Assembly (NCBI GenBank): GCA_900470195.1
Contig: UEIJ01000005.1
Coordinates: forward strand, 124,001 to 188,000
Source of the DNA: Hyphomicrobiales bacterium
Lineage (GTDB): Bacteria > Pseudomonadota > Alphaproteobacteria > Rhizobiales > Rhizobiaceae
DNA: 64,000 bases
Direction: 5' to 3'
In this document: positions 56,399 through 64,000 of the stretch, piece by piece
Layout: every line of letters starts with the position of its first letter
How positions within the stretch are numbered: the first letter of the stretch is position 1
Translations under genes and position numbers: made by a program
Notes under the pieces: generated by a model
What the model saw: the letters and a program-made list of their open reading frames with translations, nothing else
Database searches by the model: none
What the model was told of the DNA's origin: nothing

Positions 56399-58039
56399 TC
56401 AGGCCCCGGCGTTTTTGTAGCCAAAGCGATAGTCGGTCGCGCCACAGCCGAAGTCATGTTCAACCGACATGCTGAAACCTTGACGCCCGAACGGCTCATC
56501 CATGCGCACGCGCGGTGCCTCGTAGCCTTCCAGATAGCCCCAGCGATAGTTCGAGCCTGCTGCCGGGTCAGAGAACAGATGCCAGGCATTACCCTTGATC
56601 TGGGTGCTTTCGATCAGCTCAAGCCGGCCAGAGAAAATATTGACATTCGCAACGGTCGCAGGCGTGATCGAGGTCAGAAGCTTTTCAGCTTCGGTCAGCT
56701 TATCCGGCCCGACAAGCATGATGCGCGGCGAGTTGGACAGCAACGGATTTCCATCTTTGCTTTCCTGCTTGCCCATAGCCGTGCGACCAAGTCCGACGCT
56801 ATCAACGGTGATGGCAGAAGCGGTAGCGGCCAGGTTCTTATGATCCGCATCAAATACGGTTTTGCCGTCAGCAAGTTTGCCGTTGAAAGCACCCGCATAG
56901 AAAGTGACTTCCTCGAACAGTGCGACCGACGCACCATAGCTGGTCAGAAGCTCGGAGATCGCCCCCAGGTCGTCATTGATCAACATCTGGCGGCTGATGT
57001 TGAGCGCGATGGCGTAGCTGTACGCCTGCACTTGCTCCTTGCCTTCACCGAACGAGCCGTATTTGATCTCGCCGTTTTCCAGCACCTTTTTCAGGAGCGG
57101 GAAATCACCGACTTTGACGGTGGTATCGGGACGGAAATCACGGAAATTTCGCTTGCGTGCGAATCGCTTGAATGTCGGCTGGGCAAGCGCATAGCGCTGT
57201 TCGAGCGTCCGGTTGACGGCACCTTCGAATATCGCCGGGAAATCAGAGGTAGAATGCGAAGCGCGCGTAAACACATCGTCGATGTCACGGGCATTCATCA
57301 TGCGACGACCGCGATAGTTGACGCTCTCGGCAGCCAGATCGACAAGGCCCATGCCCATATACTGACGAGCAGCTGCAGAAGGACCAGCCTGCGGCGTCGG
57401 TGCACCAAGTCCGTATGCCAGCGCCTCGATCTGGGCTGACCGACGAGTGACCGCCTCATCGTGAACCACATCCACACGCACACGGCTGTCGGTCGGGCTC
57501 TGGCGCTCATTCGAAACCATGTGATCAAGAAGCAAGCTGCGGAACTGCTCGACCGGCGTGCCTGCGCGAACATGCTCGCGACCGAGATCGGGAAAACCGG
57601 AACGGGTTGCCAGGTCTTCAATAATGCTGGACCGCTCACGCTCGGCGCGCACGCCTTCATCGACAGCAGCTCGGACCGAAGGATCAACCGTCGGTGCGTT
57701 GCGCTGCTCGCTTTCCATCCGGGTTATATCCGCACGGACCTGGTCGGCCTCAGCCAGAATGCCCGCGTGTTCCTGTTCGATTGCCCGAACCGCATCTTCA
57801 TCGAGATCGTCGGTAATACGGGCGCGGGCAGCTTCCGCACGGTCTGTGATTTCTTTCAGCTTCGAACGCAGGCCCAGCAAGGCAATGTTGGCACCGATCA
57901 GGTGCATTCCGTCAGGCTGTACGAAAGCACGATAATCGAGGGATGCTGCATGCGATGGATCTGCGGCGAACAACGCCATAGCCAGACCGACGCAGACAAA
58001 TGCGGCGACGGTCGCGAAAATGTAAGCACCCTTTTTCAT
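56399..58039 (-). CDS. phage major capsid protein (Mu gpT-like) with scaffold-type N terminus
   Basis: This 546-residue protein has a C-terminal Mu gpT-like major head domain (from about residue 250: RRMMNARDIDDVFTRASHSTSDF, VGDFPLLKKVLENGEIKYG). Its N-terminal part is a helical delta-like region (about residues 52-110), as in HK97-type heads where a protease removes it. The first 31 residues resemble a signal peptide (MKKGAYIFATVAAFVCVGLAMAL...SHA). AAGGAAAC lies before the ATG at 58039, so this start is supported; an ATG at 57907 would skip it. Confidence 0.85.
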   Translation of the reverse strand: MKKGAYIFATVAAFVCVGLAMALFAADPSHAASLDYRAFVQPDGMHLIGANIALLGLRSKLKEITDRAEAARARITDDLDEDAVRAIEQEHAGILAEADQVRADITRMESEQRNAPTVDPSVRAAVDEGVRAERERSSIIEDLATRSGFPDLGREHVRAGTPVEQFRSLLLDHMVSNERQSPTDSRVRVDVVHDEAVTRRSAQIEALAYGLGAPTPQAGPSAAARQYMGMGLVDLAAESVNYRGRRMMNARDIDDVFTRASHSTSDFPAIFEGAVNRTLEQRYALAQPTFKRFARKRNFRDFRPDTTVKVGDFPLLKKVLENGEIKYGSFGEGKEQVQAYSYAIALNISRQMLINDDLGAISELLTSYGASVALFEEVTFYAGAFNGKLADGKTVFDADHKNLAATASAITVDSVGLGRTAMGKQESKDGNPLLSNSPRIMLVGPDKLTEAEKLLTSITPATVANVNIFSGRLELIESTQIKGNAWHLFSDPAAGSNYRWGYLEGYEAPRVRMDEPFGRQGFSMSVEHDFGCGATDYRFGYKNAGA

Positions 58040-58136
58040 GGTGTGCGTTTCCTTCTATGTACCGGGCAAAACAAGCGCCGTCGCCCTGCAACCCCGGAGA
58101 ATTGCAGGCGGCAAACTGGAATTGATGATTTCTGGA

Positions 58137-58790
58137 TTAAGCGAGGCGGCGGACGGCTTCGGCCATTCTCATCCGGGCTGAGGCCGCAAAGGTCGAGACT
58201 GGCTTACGGTCGATCATGAGCGGGAACGTATCCGCGTGATTGCGAACCTGCGCGCCGGGATCTGCCGGAACCGTCACGAATGAAATTTCGTTCGGCGTCC
58301 AGCGCTCGACGAACACCTTTTCGACGTCGCCCTTTTTTTGGGCTTCCTCAATCCGGATCTTGTCGATGGAATAGCCGACCGACACATTCTTGATGATACC
58401 ATCGGAGACAAGGCCGAACATGCGGTCGGCGCGCTCGTCAATCCCGGCTTTTGGAAACCGGATCTTCGCTTTACCTTCACCGCCGTCAACCCACGCCCGC
58501 TCGACAACGGCGACCTGCGAAAAGGTCGACCAGACGGAATGACTATCCAGAACCGGTGCACCTGCATTCATACGCGATAGGTCGATTGCCTTGTCGCTGA
58601 CAAGAAGGATCTCATCGAAAGGAACAACCGTATCCCAGCCGACATAACGGCGACGGCGAACAGTTGCGCCGGTAGTCCATACCAGATCCAGCGTGCGTGT
58701 TTCAGCATCGACACCGGAAGGAAGCAACCGGACCTCCTGCATCTGCATCGGCAGACTGTCCGGCATCTTGCGCAGGTTAAGTTTCGTCAT
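58137..58790 (-). CDS. phage prohead protease
   Basis: This 217-residue protein is of the HK97 prohead protease family. It cleaves scaffold or capsid N termini during head maturation. SAPVLDSHS-like motif NAGAPVLDSHSV near residue 84 and the later NVSVGYSI carry the probable catalytic His and Ser. The ATG at 58790 begins MTKLNLRKMPDSL and overlaps the end of portal by 14 bases. It precedes the capsid gene in the usual order. Confidence 0.85.
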   Translation of the reverse strand: MTKLNLRKMPDSLPMQMQEVRLLPSGVDAETRTLDLVWTTGATVRRRRYVGWDTVVPFDEILLVSDKAIDLSRMNAGAPVLDSHSVWSTFSQVAVVERAWVDGGEGKAKIRFPKAGIDERADRMFGLVSDGIIKNVSVGYSIDKIRIEEAQKKGDVEKVFVERWTPNEISFVTVPADPGAQVRNHADTFPLMIDRKPVSTFAASARMRMAEAVRRLA

Positions 58791-60309
58791 CGTTTTCGTC
58801 CTTCTCAGGAGGATCGTCAGTATCAACGGGCTGTTGAACCTGACCGGCCTGCGATATGCGGCGCGGGTCGCTGTCGAGGATAATGCCGCGCTTGTCCAGC
58901 TTGGCGTTGTCCGACTGGATTTCGTCCAGAACGTCGTCCGTGTTCTCGCCAGTCTCGGCAATTGCCGATGAGAGCGAGCGGAAACCGGCCCGAACCTCCT
59001 TGATCCTGGCGTTCACATCCTTCAGCGGGTCTGCCGAGTAGAAACGCGGCGGCGACCAGTCGACCGCCACTGTCGGAGTGCTGATCTTTCCGGCCAGATA
59101 AGCCGCTTCACAAAACCAGTCCCAAATCGGCTGCAACAGCATTGGAATGATGATCTGCCATTGCAGCATTGAGATCATGCGCCGGAAGCCTTCCAGACCG
59201 ATCTTGCTCGACGAATAATTGACCTTGTCGAGCCGACCTGTCATCAGCGCGTACGGAACGCGCCAGCCAGCTGAGATCGTATGCAGCATCGAAACTTTGT
59301 AAGGATCGTAGCTGTCGGTTACGGCTGGCTGTGAGAATTTCATATCTCGACCGCCAACTGCATTGTAGAACATGCCCGGCGTGAACTTTTCGACACGCTG
59401 GCCGTGCACATTGTAAATGCCCGGTGTTGTCGCCTCGCCATCCTTGCCGGTCAGCGGCAACCCTATGGTGTCGTCAATGTCACCGCCGGTCATCACACCG
59501 ACAATGCAGGACTCAAGGCGCTTTCTGACAAGCTCTGACTGCTCATACTCGGCAAGGTCGAATGTATCGTCCATTGCTGGCGTCCCCCATGGAACGCCCC
59601 TGACCTGCGTGCGCTGTTTTTCGAAGACATGCGCAATATCAGCTGCCGGGACAGGCTTCGAAACTATGGTCGATTGCGGGTCAAAAAAGCTGTTTCCGGG
59701 GTGAGATCCGAACATCCAGTAGGCGCGCTTACGGCCTATCGCATCGAACTCGATCCCCTGAATTGCCTTGCCACCACCTGACAACACCCCTTCCTTGGTA
59801 CTATCGAGCAGATCCGATTCAATCACCTGCAATTGCAATGGCACAGGAAGACCATCTTCCAGCCTACGGCGGCGGCGGCGTACTATGCCGTCGCCGCTCT
59901 CAAACATTTCCCGAACTGTCAGGGCAACGATGCCGTTGAAGTCGAGATCGCCATCAGCATCGCAAACCTTGCTCCATTCGTGAAAGAGTTTGATTGCTTC
60001 CTTGTTTTTTGAGCGCGGGATAATTCCGTCGCCGATGGCATGGCTGACCAGCTCGGAGACAGCTTTGGCCGCATAAGGATTGTTGCGTACCAGATCCCGC
60101 ATACGGTCGCGAAGCTTGCGACCGGCGCGAGCGATCTCGGCATCTGCCGAAGTCGATTTCGCGCGGCGACCTGATTTCAGGCGATTTGTTTCCGCACCGG
60201 AATAGCTACGCTGGACGATCTCCATTGCAGCCCGGTGACGAACACGGCGCAAGCCTGCCTCCGGCGACACATAGCCGATGGCCTTATCAAGAATGTTCCC
60301 GATGCCCAT
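58777..60309 (-). CDS. phage portal protein (lambda gpB-like)
   Basis: This 510-residue portal forms the ring through which DNA enters and leaves the head. It carries the lambda family pattern: RSYSGAETNRLKSGRR, RNNPYAAKAVSELVSHAIGDGI and the C-terminal VAVDWSPPRFYSADPLKDVNARIKEVRAGF. Its start overlaps the gpW-like stop (TAATG), and its end overlaps the protease start. Confidence 0.95.
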   Translation of the reverse strand: MGIGNILDKAIGYVSPEAGLRRVRHRAAMEIVQRSYSGAETNRLKSGRRAKSTSADAEIARAGRKLRDRMRDLVRNNPYAAKAVSELVSHAIGDGIIPRSKNKEAIKLFHEWSKVCDADGDLDFNGIVALTVREMFESGDGIVRRRRRRLEDGLPVPLQLQVIESDLLDSTKEGVLSGGGKAIQGIEFDAIGRKRAYWMFGSHPGNSFFDPQSTIVSKPVPAADIAHVFEKQRTQVRGVPWGTPAMDDTFDLAEYEQSELVRKRLESCIVGVMTGGDIDDTIGLPLTGKDGEATTPGIYNVHGQRVEKFTPGMFYNAVGGRDMKFSQPAVTDSYDPYKVSMLHTISAGWRVPYALMTGRLDKVNYSSSKIGLEGFRRMISMLQWQIIIPMLLQPIWDWFCEAAYLAGKISTPTVAVDWSPPRFYSADPLKDVNARIKEVRAGFRSLSSAIAETGENTDDVLDEIQSDNAKLDKRGIILDSDPRRISQAGQVQQPVDTDDPPEKDENDDET

Positions 60310-60503
60310 TAGTCTAACGCCGCCAGAATGGTGCGAGGGCCGCGCGATTTACGGGCCCGAAGATCCGCAAGCGTTTCCCGCATGTCCTTCAAGGAATGAT
60401 ATTCCACCTCACGGCGGGTGCCGCCTGAGTGGAAGATGACCTTTTTTGCGCCGGTCAGAATAGCTTCCTCTAGCGCTGCGATCTGATCGTCTATTGACGC
60501 CAT
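60309..60503 (-). CDS. gpW-like head-tail joining protein
   Basis: This 64-residue protein matches the gpW family: DDQIAALEEAILTGAKKV, then YHSLKDMRETLADLRAR. In lambda, gpW stabilises the packaged head between terminase and portal, and the gene order here (terminase, W, portal) is the same. The ATG at 60503 is 2 bases before the terminase stop. Confidence 0.88.
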   Translation of the reverse strand: MASIDDQIAALEEAILTGAKKVIFHSGGTRREVEYHSLKDMRETLADLRARKSRGPRTILAALD

Positions 60504-60505
60504 GA

Positions 60506-62323
60506 TTATAACCACTCCGAAGGTGCGATCTGTGGAAGGGATGAAACAGGTTTGATTTCCGGTGGCGTCGACAACTCACCCTCACGGTGCGCCCAGTTCG
60601 CATTCACCATCTGGCGAGCGGCGAAGGCATAAACCGTGCAGTCGAGAGCTTCGTGTCGTCGCCCTGGCACCGGAACGAATTGCCGAACCGTTTGTCCGCG
60701 CGAATATTTGACTACCAGTTGTTCGCCCACGAGCTGCTCAAACCAGACATCAGGCAGAGATTTCGAAAAACGCATGGAACTCGCACGCGCCAGCCGACCG
60801 AAAATGTGGCTCTTGATGCCATCGACACCAACGATGAACAGCTTGCCGCCCTTCACTGTCGATTTGGATTTCTCAATCCAAGGCCTGTTGCCGCCCACGC
60901 CCTTGATCGCAAACACGCGCCTGCGGAACCGTGGAAAAGCATAACGATAGACTGTTTCCATCGTTTCGCCGTCCGAGCTATCGATGCAGGTGGCATCGAC
61001 CTTGATCTTGCCGCCGAGCGGATGATCCCATTGCGTGCCGAGTGCGACATCCAATTCCGACCAGGTCGTGTGATCGTCGTATCGGCCCCAGATCACTTCA
61101 TGTCCGAGGGCGTAAGGAATCCCCTCTTTGTCCCAACCTATGAAGGTGATTTCCAATCGATCATCCTGCACGTCAACGCCTGCGGTGATGATGAGAACCT
61201 GAACAGGAATGCCGGTCGTGGCGGTCGCATCGTCATCGTCTGGAGTTTCCGCAACCAAGCTGAAATCTTCGGCGCGGCTTGCAAGCTCAATATCATCCAG
61301 CTCGTCGGTGTTTTCCTTCCAGCCTTGCGCGAGGATCGTGTTGATGAACGTTTGAAGCTTCGACGGATCATTCTTCGCGCCGACAAATTCTTTCGCCAAT
61401 CGCCCCCAAGACGCATTCGGTAGCAGGGAAATCAGGGCGTTCATCCGAAACCCTGCATGGTCCTTTACTTCCGGTTTCAGTGCCCGCCAGCGACCATTCG
61501 CAACCATGCCGGGTTTATGGCGCTCATCGATAACCGAGCCGCATTCCCGGCAAACATAGTAAGCTTTCTCCGGCTCACCTTCCGGCCATTGAATATCGGA
61601 CCACTGGATCTCGTGGAAGTGCCCGCACTCAGGGCAAGGCACCTCATAAATTCGCTTGTCAGACTGTTCATAGGATTGCAGCACATGGCTGGTTTCCTCA
61701 TAAACCGGCGTCGACCCCATAACGATCTTGCGATCCGCAAACGACAGGGTGCGGCGCTCGGCGAGCAGGATCGGCGACCCTTCCTTGGTCGCCGACATGC
61801 CGTCTGCCTCATCGATAAACAGGATGCGAACATTATGGCGGCGCAAGTTGCGCGGTGCCTTTGCAGCAATGACTTTCAGAAACCCGCCTGGAAAGCGCCG
61901 AGAAAGCAGAGTGTTTCTGCCTCCCTCATCCACATCGCCGGTCAACAATCCGTTGAGCGCGGGCGAGGCATCAAAGATCGGCTCGACATCCGAAACCATA
62001 TAGTCGCGGCAGTCGGCCTCAGTCGGCAGGAGCGAAAGGATCGGCGACGGATCATTCGAACAGAAACTGGCCATCGCGCTTGTCAGAAGCGTCGTGAAAC
62101 CGACGCGCACCGGCTTCACCAGTGTGACACGCTCAATCGCACTGTCGCCGATAGCGTCTGCAATCTCACGCTGCGGTGGCCAGAGCCTGACCCGACCAGT
62201 GAGGGACGATACACCCTCTGGGAGATAAACTGTCTGCTCAATCCAATCCGAGAGCTTCAGTTTCGGTGGCGGCGTCAGGGCTTCCCACACCGCCCGCCGC
62301 AAGATCGCCAGAGCCGTCGTCAT
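60506..62323 (-). CDS. phage terminase large subunit (lambda gpA-like)
   Basis: This 605-residue motor and nuclease cuts and packages phage DNA. The ATPase domain has a Walker A-like LVKPVRVGFTT and Walker B ILFIDEADG. CPECGHFHEIQW and CRECGSVID form a possible zinc element, and the C-terminal nuclease has VDVQDDRLEI and DCTVYAFAARQ. It overlaps the small terminase by 86 bases. The ATG at 62323 has AAAAGGA just upstream. Confidence 0.95.
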   Translation of the reverse strand: MTTALAILRRAVWEALTPPPKLKLSDWIEQTVYLPEGVSSLTGRVRLWPPQREIADAIGDSAIERVTLVKPVRVGFTTLLTSAMASFCSNDPSPILSLLPTEADCRDYMVSDVEPIFDASPALNGLLTGDVDEGGRNTLLSRRFPGGFLKVIAAKAPRNLRRHNVRILFIDEADGMSATKEGSPILLAERRTLSFADRKIVMGSTPVYEETSHVLQSYEQSDKRIYEVPCPECGHFHEIQWSDIQWPEGEPEKAYYVCRECGSVIDERHKPGMVANGRWRALKPEVKDHAGFRMNALISLLPNASWGRLAKEFVGAKNDPSKLQTFINTILAQGWKENTDELDDIELASRAEDFSLVAETPDDDDATATTGIPVQVLIITAGVDVQDDRLEITFIGWDKEGIPYALGHEVIWGRYDDHTTWSELDVALGTQWDHPLGGKIKVDATCIDSSDGETMETVYRYAFPRFRRRVFAIKGVGGNRPWIEKSKSTVKGGKLFIVGVDGIKSHIFGRLARASSMRFSKSLPDVWFEQLVGEQLVVKYSRGQTVRQFVPVPGRRHEALDCTVYAFAARQMVNANWAHREGELSTPPEIKPVSSLPQIAPSEWL

Positions 62324-62972
62324 CGTCCTTTTCACCAAGCTCTGTAAGTGCCGTGCGAATTTCCTCGTCGATCAGGTCGACATCGAAAGTGGTTAGGTGG
62401 GGCAGCATTTGGCGGCATCTGGATGGAACCGCCATCATCACGTTTCGGACCCGTCGGGCTATCGAAACCCATTCGTTGCGAACCTCGGCAATAGGGACCA
62501 GTTCCTTGCGCATTGCAGCATTGCGCAATGCTGCCTGGTCGGCCTGCTCTCGCGCCAGTCTGGCGCGTTCTGTTGCGAGCGTATCGACATTGTCACCGCC
62601 TCGACCTGCCGCGATCCCGCGCAGGTGCTCGCAATAGAGCTGGACGGACTTGCGCAGGTCGAAGCGATTCCGACCTGTCTTCACGATGATTCCACGCTCG
62701 ACGTAATCGGATATTGCCCGCTTCGAAACGCCCAGGATCTCTGCGAGATCCGCCGCTGTTATCTCGGCATCGTTTTCAGGCTGTTCGTCATCCTCAAGCG
62801 GCTCTTGCTCCGGCAAAAGCGGCTGCGCGGCCTGATCGACGTGCTTCTTGTGCGATTTGGCAGCAAAGCTGGGGCTGACACTGAACTTTTCCGCTGCCTG
62901 CCGGACGGTATGGCCTTCCTCAATGAAGGCTATGACCTGCTGGCGCAGCTCGTCTGAATACCCTTTGGCCAT
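62238..62972 (-). CDS. phage terminase small subunit with extra HTH domain
   Basis: This 244-residue DNA-recognition subunit starts with an HTH like that of IS630-type transposases (MAKGYSDELRQQVIAFIEEGHTVRQ in part), then a charged acidic linker. A Nu1-like HTH (AADLAEILGVSKRAISDYVERG) and a C-terminal part with the terminase-binding pattern follow. The first domain is not usual in Nu1. The ATG at 62972 is chosen; the longer upstream frame looks non-coding. Confidence 0.85.
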   Translation of the reverse strand: MAKGYSDELRQQVIAFIEEGHTVRQAAEKFSVSPSFAAKSHKKHVDQAAQPLLPEQEPLEDDEQPENDAEITAADLAEILGVSKRAISDYVERGIIVKTGRNRFDLRKSVQLYCEHLRGIAAGRGGDNVDTLATERARLAREQADQAALRNAAMRKELVPIAEVRNEWVSIARRVRNVMMAVPSRCRQMLPHLTTFDVDLIDEEIRTALTELGEKDDDDGSGDLAAGGVGSPDAATETEALGLD

Positions 62973-63286
62973 GTGATTCCGATTCCATTCAAAGGGCGGT
63001 GGAATCCCCCTGTAAAAATTCGCAGAGACCGAAATCCCGCAGTCGCGCTCACCCGCTCCGGTGATAGGTCCGGAAAAGGACCCAATGGAGGGGGGTGGGG
63101 TCGGGGTCGGTCGGTGCACTCGGCCCTCGACATGCCTACCAGTCGGGTCACCCGACCCAACGAATTGTCGCGCTTCTAGCCTCCTGTGGGAGCGCCGTGC
63201 GCGCTGGCTTCTCGCTCGCCTCCATGTCCGACACCAGAAAACGGAACATGGTCACGGCTCTGGCCGACCCAGAGCATGGTAACGGT
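62973..63286. other. 314-base non-coding region upstream of the terminase genes
   Basis: No gene is seen. It holds a G-rich run at 63090-63110 (G6, G4, G4 and GG separated by T or TC), and a few short inverted repeats. The spot, just upstream of small terminase, is where cos or pac sites usually lie, so it may contain the packaging site. This is inferred from position. Confidence 0.45.
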
Positions 63287-63856
63287 TCAAGGCAGTAGCT
63301 TTTTGAGAGCAGCATCGACACGCTGTTGCAGCAAAGGTGCCGCCGTTCTCTCAAATGCCGATCTGGTTGCACCCTTGGTCATTTCCATCGGGATGAAGAC
63401 GCCCGACCGGGTGTAGGTGATCTTGGTTCCGGACTTGTTCAGCCTATGGAAAGCATGGCCGTAAAACTTTGGAACGTTGACGCGACCTGGGAAGCGTCCG
63501 CCTTTCAGAAACGATCCCACGAACAACTTCCGCTGCCCAAATGGCTTTGCGGAAACGCCCGCACGCAATTCGCGAGGCGAAAGATATTTCAGACGAATAT
63601 CGCCGCCTCGCGTTACCATTTCGTAGGAAAGCTTGCCCGGTCGTGCGACGCCCGGATCCCCGACCGCTTTGACGATTGTCTTGCGCGCCAGCCCCGTTTG
63701 CTTGGTCAGGTTTCGAATAACCTGTGTCTTTGCCCGGTTGCCGACCTGATTGACGATGCGAGGGAGAACTTTCGGAAAACGCGAATTGAGAACCGCGACC
63801 CTCGATCCGAACAGCGAGAGGTGTTTGTCAGCCCACTTGGCCGTAATCGTTGCCAT
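63287..63856 (-). CDS. prophage minor tail protein Z-like
   Basis: This 189-residue basic protein matches the gpZ (prophage minor tail) family: FPKVLPRIVNQVGNRAKTQVIRNLTKQTGL, FVGSFLKGGRFPGRV. In lambda, Z acts in tail completion. Its place upstream of terminase is unusual, because the rest of the tail lies far to the left. Confidence 0.85.
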   Translation of the reverse strand: MATITAKWADKHLSLFGSRVAVLNSRFPKVLPRIVNQVGNRAKTQVIRNLTKQTGLARKTIVKAVGDPGVARPGKLSYEMVTRGGDIRLKYLSPRELRAGVSAKPFGQRKLFVGSFLKGGRFPGRVNVPKFYGHAFHRLNKSGTKITYTRSGVFIPMEMTKGATRSAFERTAAPLLQQRVDAALKKLLP

Positions 63857-63871
63857 GGCAGCAAACCTCGA

Positions 63872-64000
63872 TCACTTGCAGGCGCTGCTGCTAAAATAGT
63901 CATCCATCGTGCAGAAATGCTTTGCGCATCCACTCAGCGCAAAGGCGACCAGCAGCAGTGCGATCAGGACAAACAGCCGATTGTCGATAGTTCTGATCAT
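63872..64000 (-). CDS. 42-residue lipoprotein at the window edge
   Basis: This small ORF starts with ATG at 64000 and reads MIRTIDNRLFVLIALLLVAFALSGCAKHFC..., a signal sequence with a lipobox LSGC. It is too short for a long-ORF caller. It may be an outer-membrane lipoprotein of the phage. If the true start lies further right, it is truncated here. Confidence 0.7.
   Translation of the reverse strand: MIRTIDNRLFVLIALLLVAFALSGCAKHFCTMDDYFSSSACK

Larger units (their letters stand above)
35111..64000. mobile_element. prophage, left end and late region (right end outside the window)
   Basis: Everything right of tig is phage or phage cargo. Virion genes occupy 39,600-64,000, almost all on the minus strand. 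The packaging and portal genes are lambda-type, the capsid is Mu gpT-like with an HK97-type protease, and the contractile tail is P2-type (V, W, J, I, H-like fibre, FI, FII, E/E', T, U, X, D). Lysis genes sit at the left. No integrase, repressor or replication gene is visible, so the early region should lie beyond base 64,000. No late gene is broken, so the phage may be intact. Confidence 0.93.

Noticed and set aside
62822-62972. Transposase fragment
   Set aside because: The HTH resembles IS630-type transposases but continues in frame into a small terminase beside the large subunit.
1-64000. CRISPR arrays, insertion sequences or complete tRNA/rRNA genes
   Set aside because: I saw no regular repeat-spacer pattern, no transposase with inverted ends and no full tRNA cloverleaf or rRNA sequence.

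Overview
The window is alphaproteobacterial chromosome, most like Brucella/Ochrobactrum (Brucellaceae, order Hyphomicrobiales). The evidence is the run of core genes and their order (suf operon, tyrS, bcp, prfB, mrcA, amiC, rne, aroQ-accB-accC-aat, a mitochondrial-type complex I accessory subunit next to gatB and tig), fairly GC-rich coding DNA, and an alphaproteobacterial LexA-type box. The species call is an inference from gene content; no database search was possible.

Bases 1-35,022 are ordinary core genome. It opens with the Fe-S assembly operon read leftwards (cysteine desulfurase, sufB, sufC, sufD, continuing off the left edge). Next come an alpha/beta hydrolase, an SMR pump, tyrS, a large AsmA-like envelope protein, bcp with a DUF455 gene, an M23 peptidase and prfB (with an intact programmed +1 frameshift site). 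A cell-wall pair (mrcA, amiC) is divergent from rne, which has a long leader. An aminotransferase, a BepA-like M48 protease and a DsbA-like protein follow. Then come aroQ-accB-accC-aat, a DUF2155 protein, an NDUFA12-type protein, a GNAT enzyme, gatB and tig.

From about 35,111 to the right edge the DNA is a prophage. The left junction lies just upstream of tig, where 15 bases match a tRNA-Leu 3' end, as expected when an integrase uses a tRNA as attB. The rest of that tRNA, the integrase, the repressor and the replication genes should lie beyond base 64,000. Reading leftwards from the right edge the virion genes are a lipoprotein and a gpZ-like protein, small and large terminase, gpW-like connector, lambda-type portal, prohead protease, Mu-gpT-like capsid, DUF2190 protein, connector candidates, and a P2-type contractile tail (V, PAAR spike, W, J, I, fibre, FI sheath, FII tube, E/E', tape measure, U, X, D). 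A lysis cassette follows (holin, signal-anchor lysozyme, overlapping Rz/Rz1). The phage is a mosaic: lambda-like packaging, Mu/HK97-like capsid and P2-like tail.

The phage also carries probable cargo. At the left end, in AT-richer DNA, are a 421-aa protein with a proteasome/HslV-like N terminus (Thr2, Asp18 and a downstream Lys in N-terminal-threonine-hydrolase spacing), a 66-aa protein directly behind it in a two-gene unit ended by a strong terminator, and an opposing helical protein of unknown function. Beside them is a Y-family DNA polymerase with a GAAC-N7-GAAC SOS box and a small cysteine-rich partner. Within the tail cluster lie an FkbM-type methyltransferase and a plus-strand secreted protein. 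The proteasome-like unit is the best candidate here for an undescribed system.
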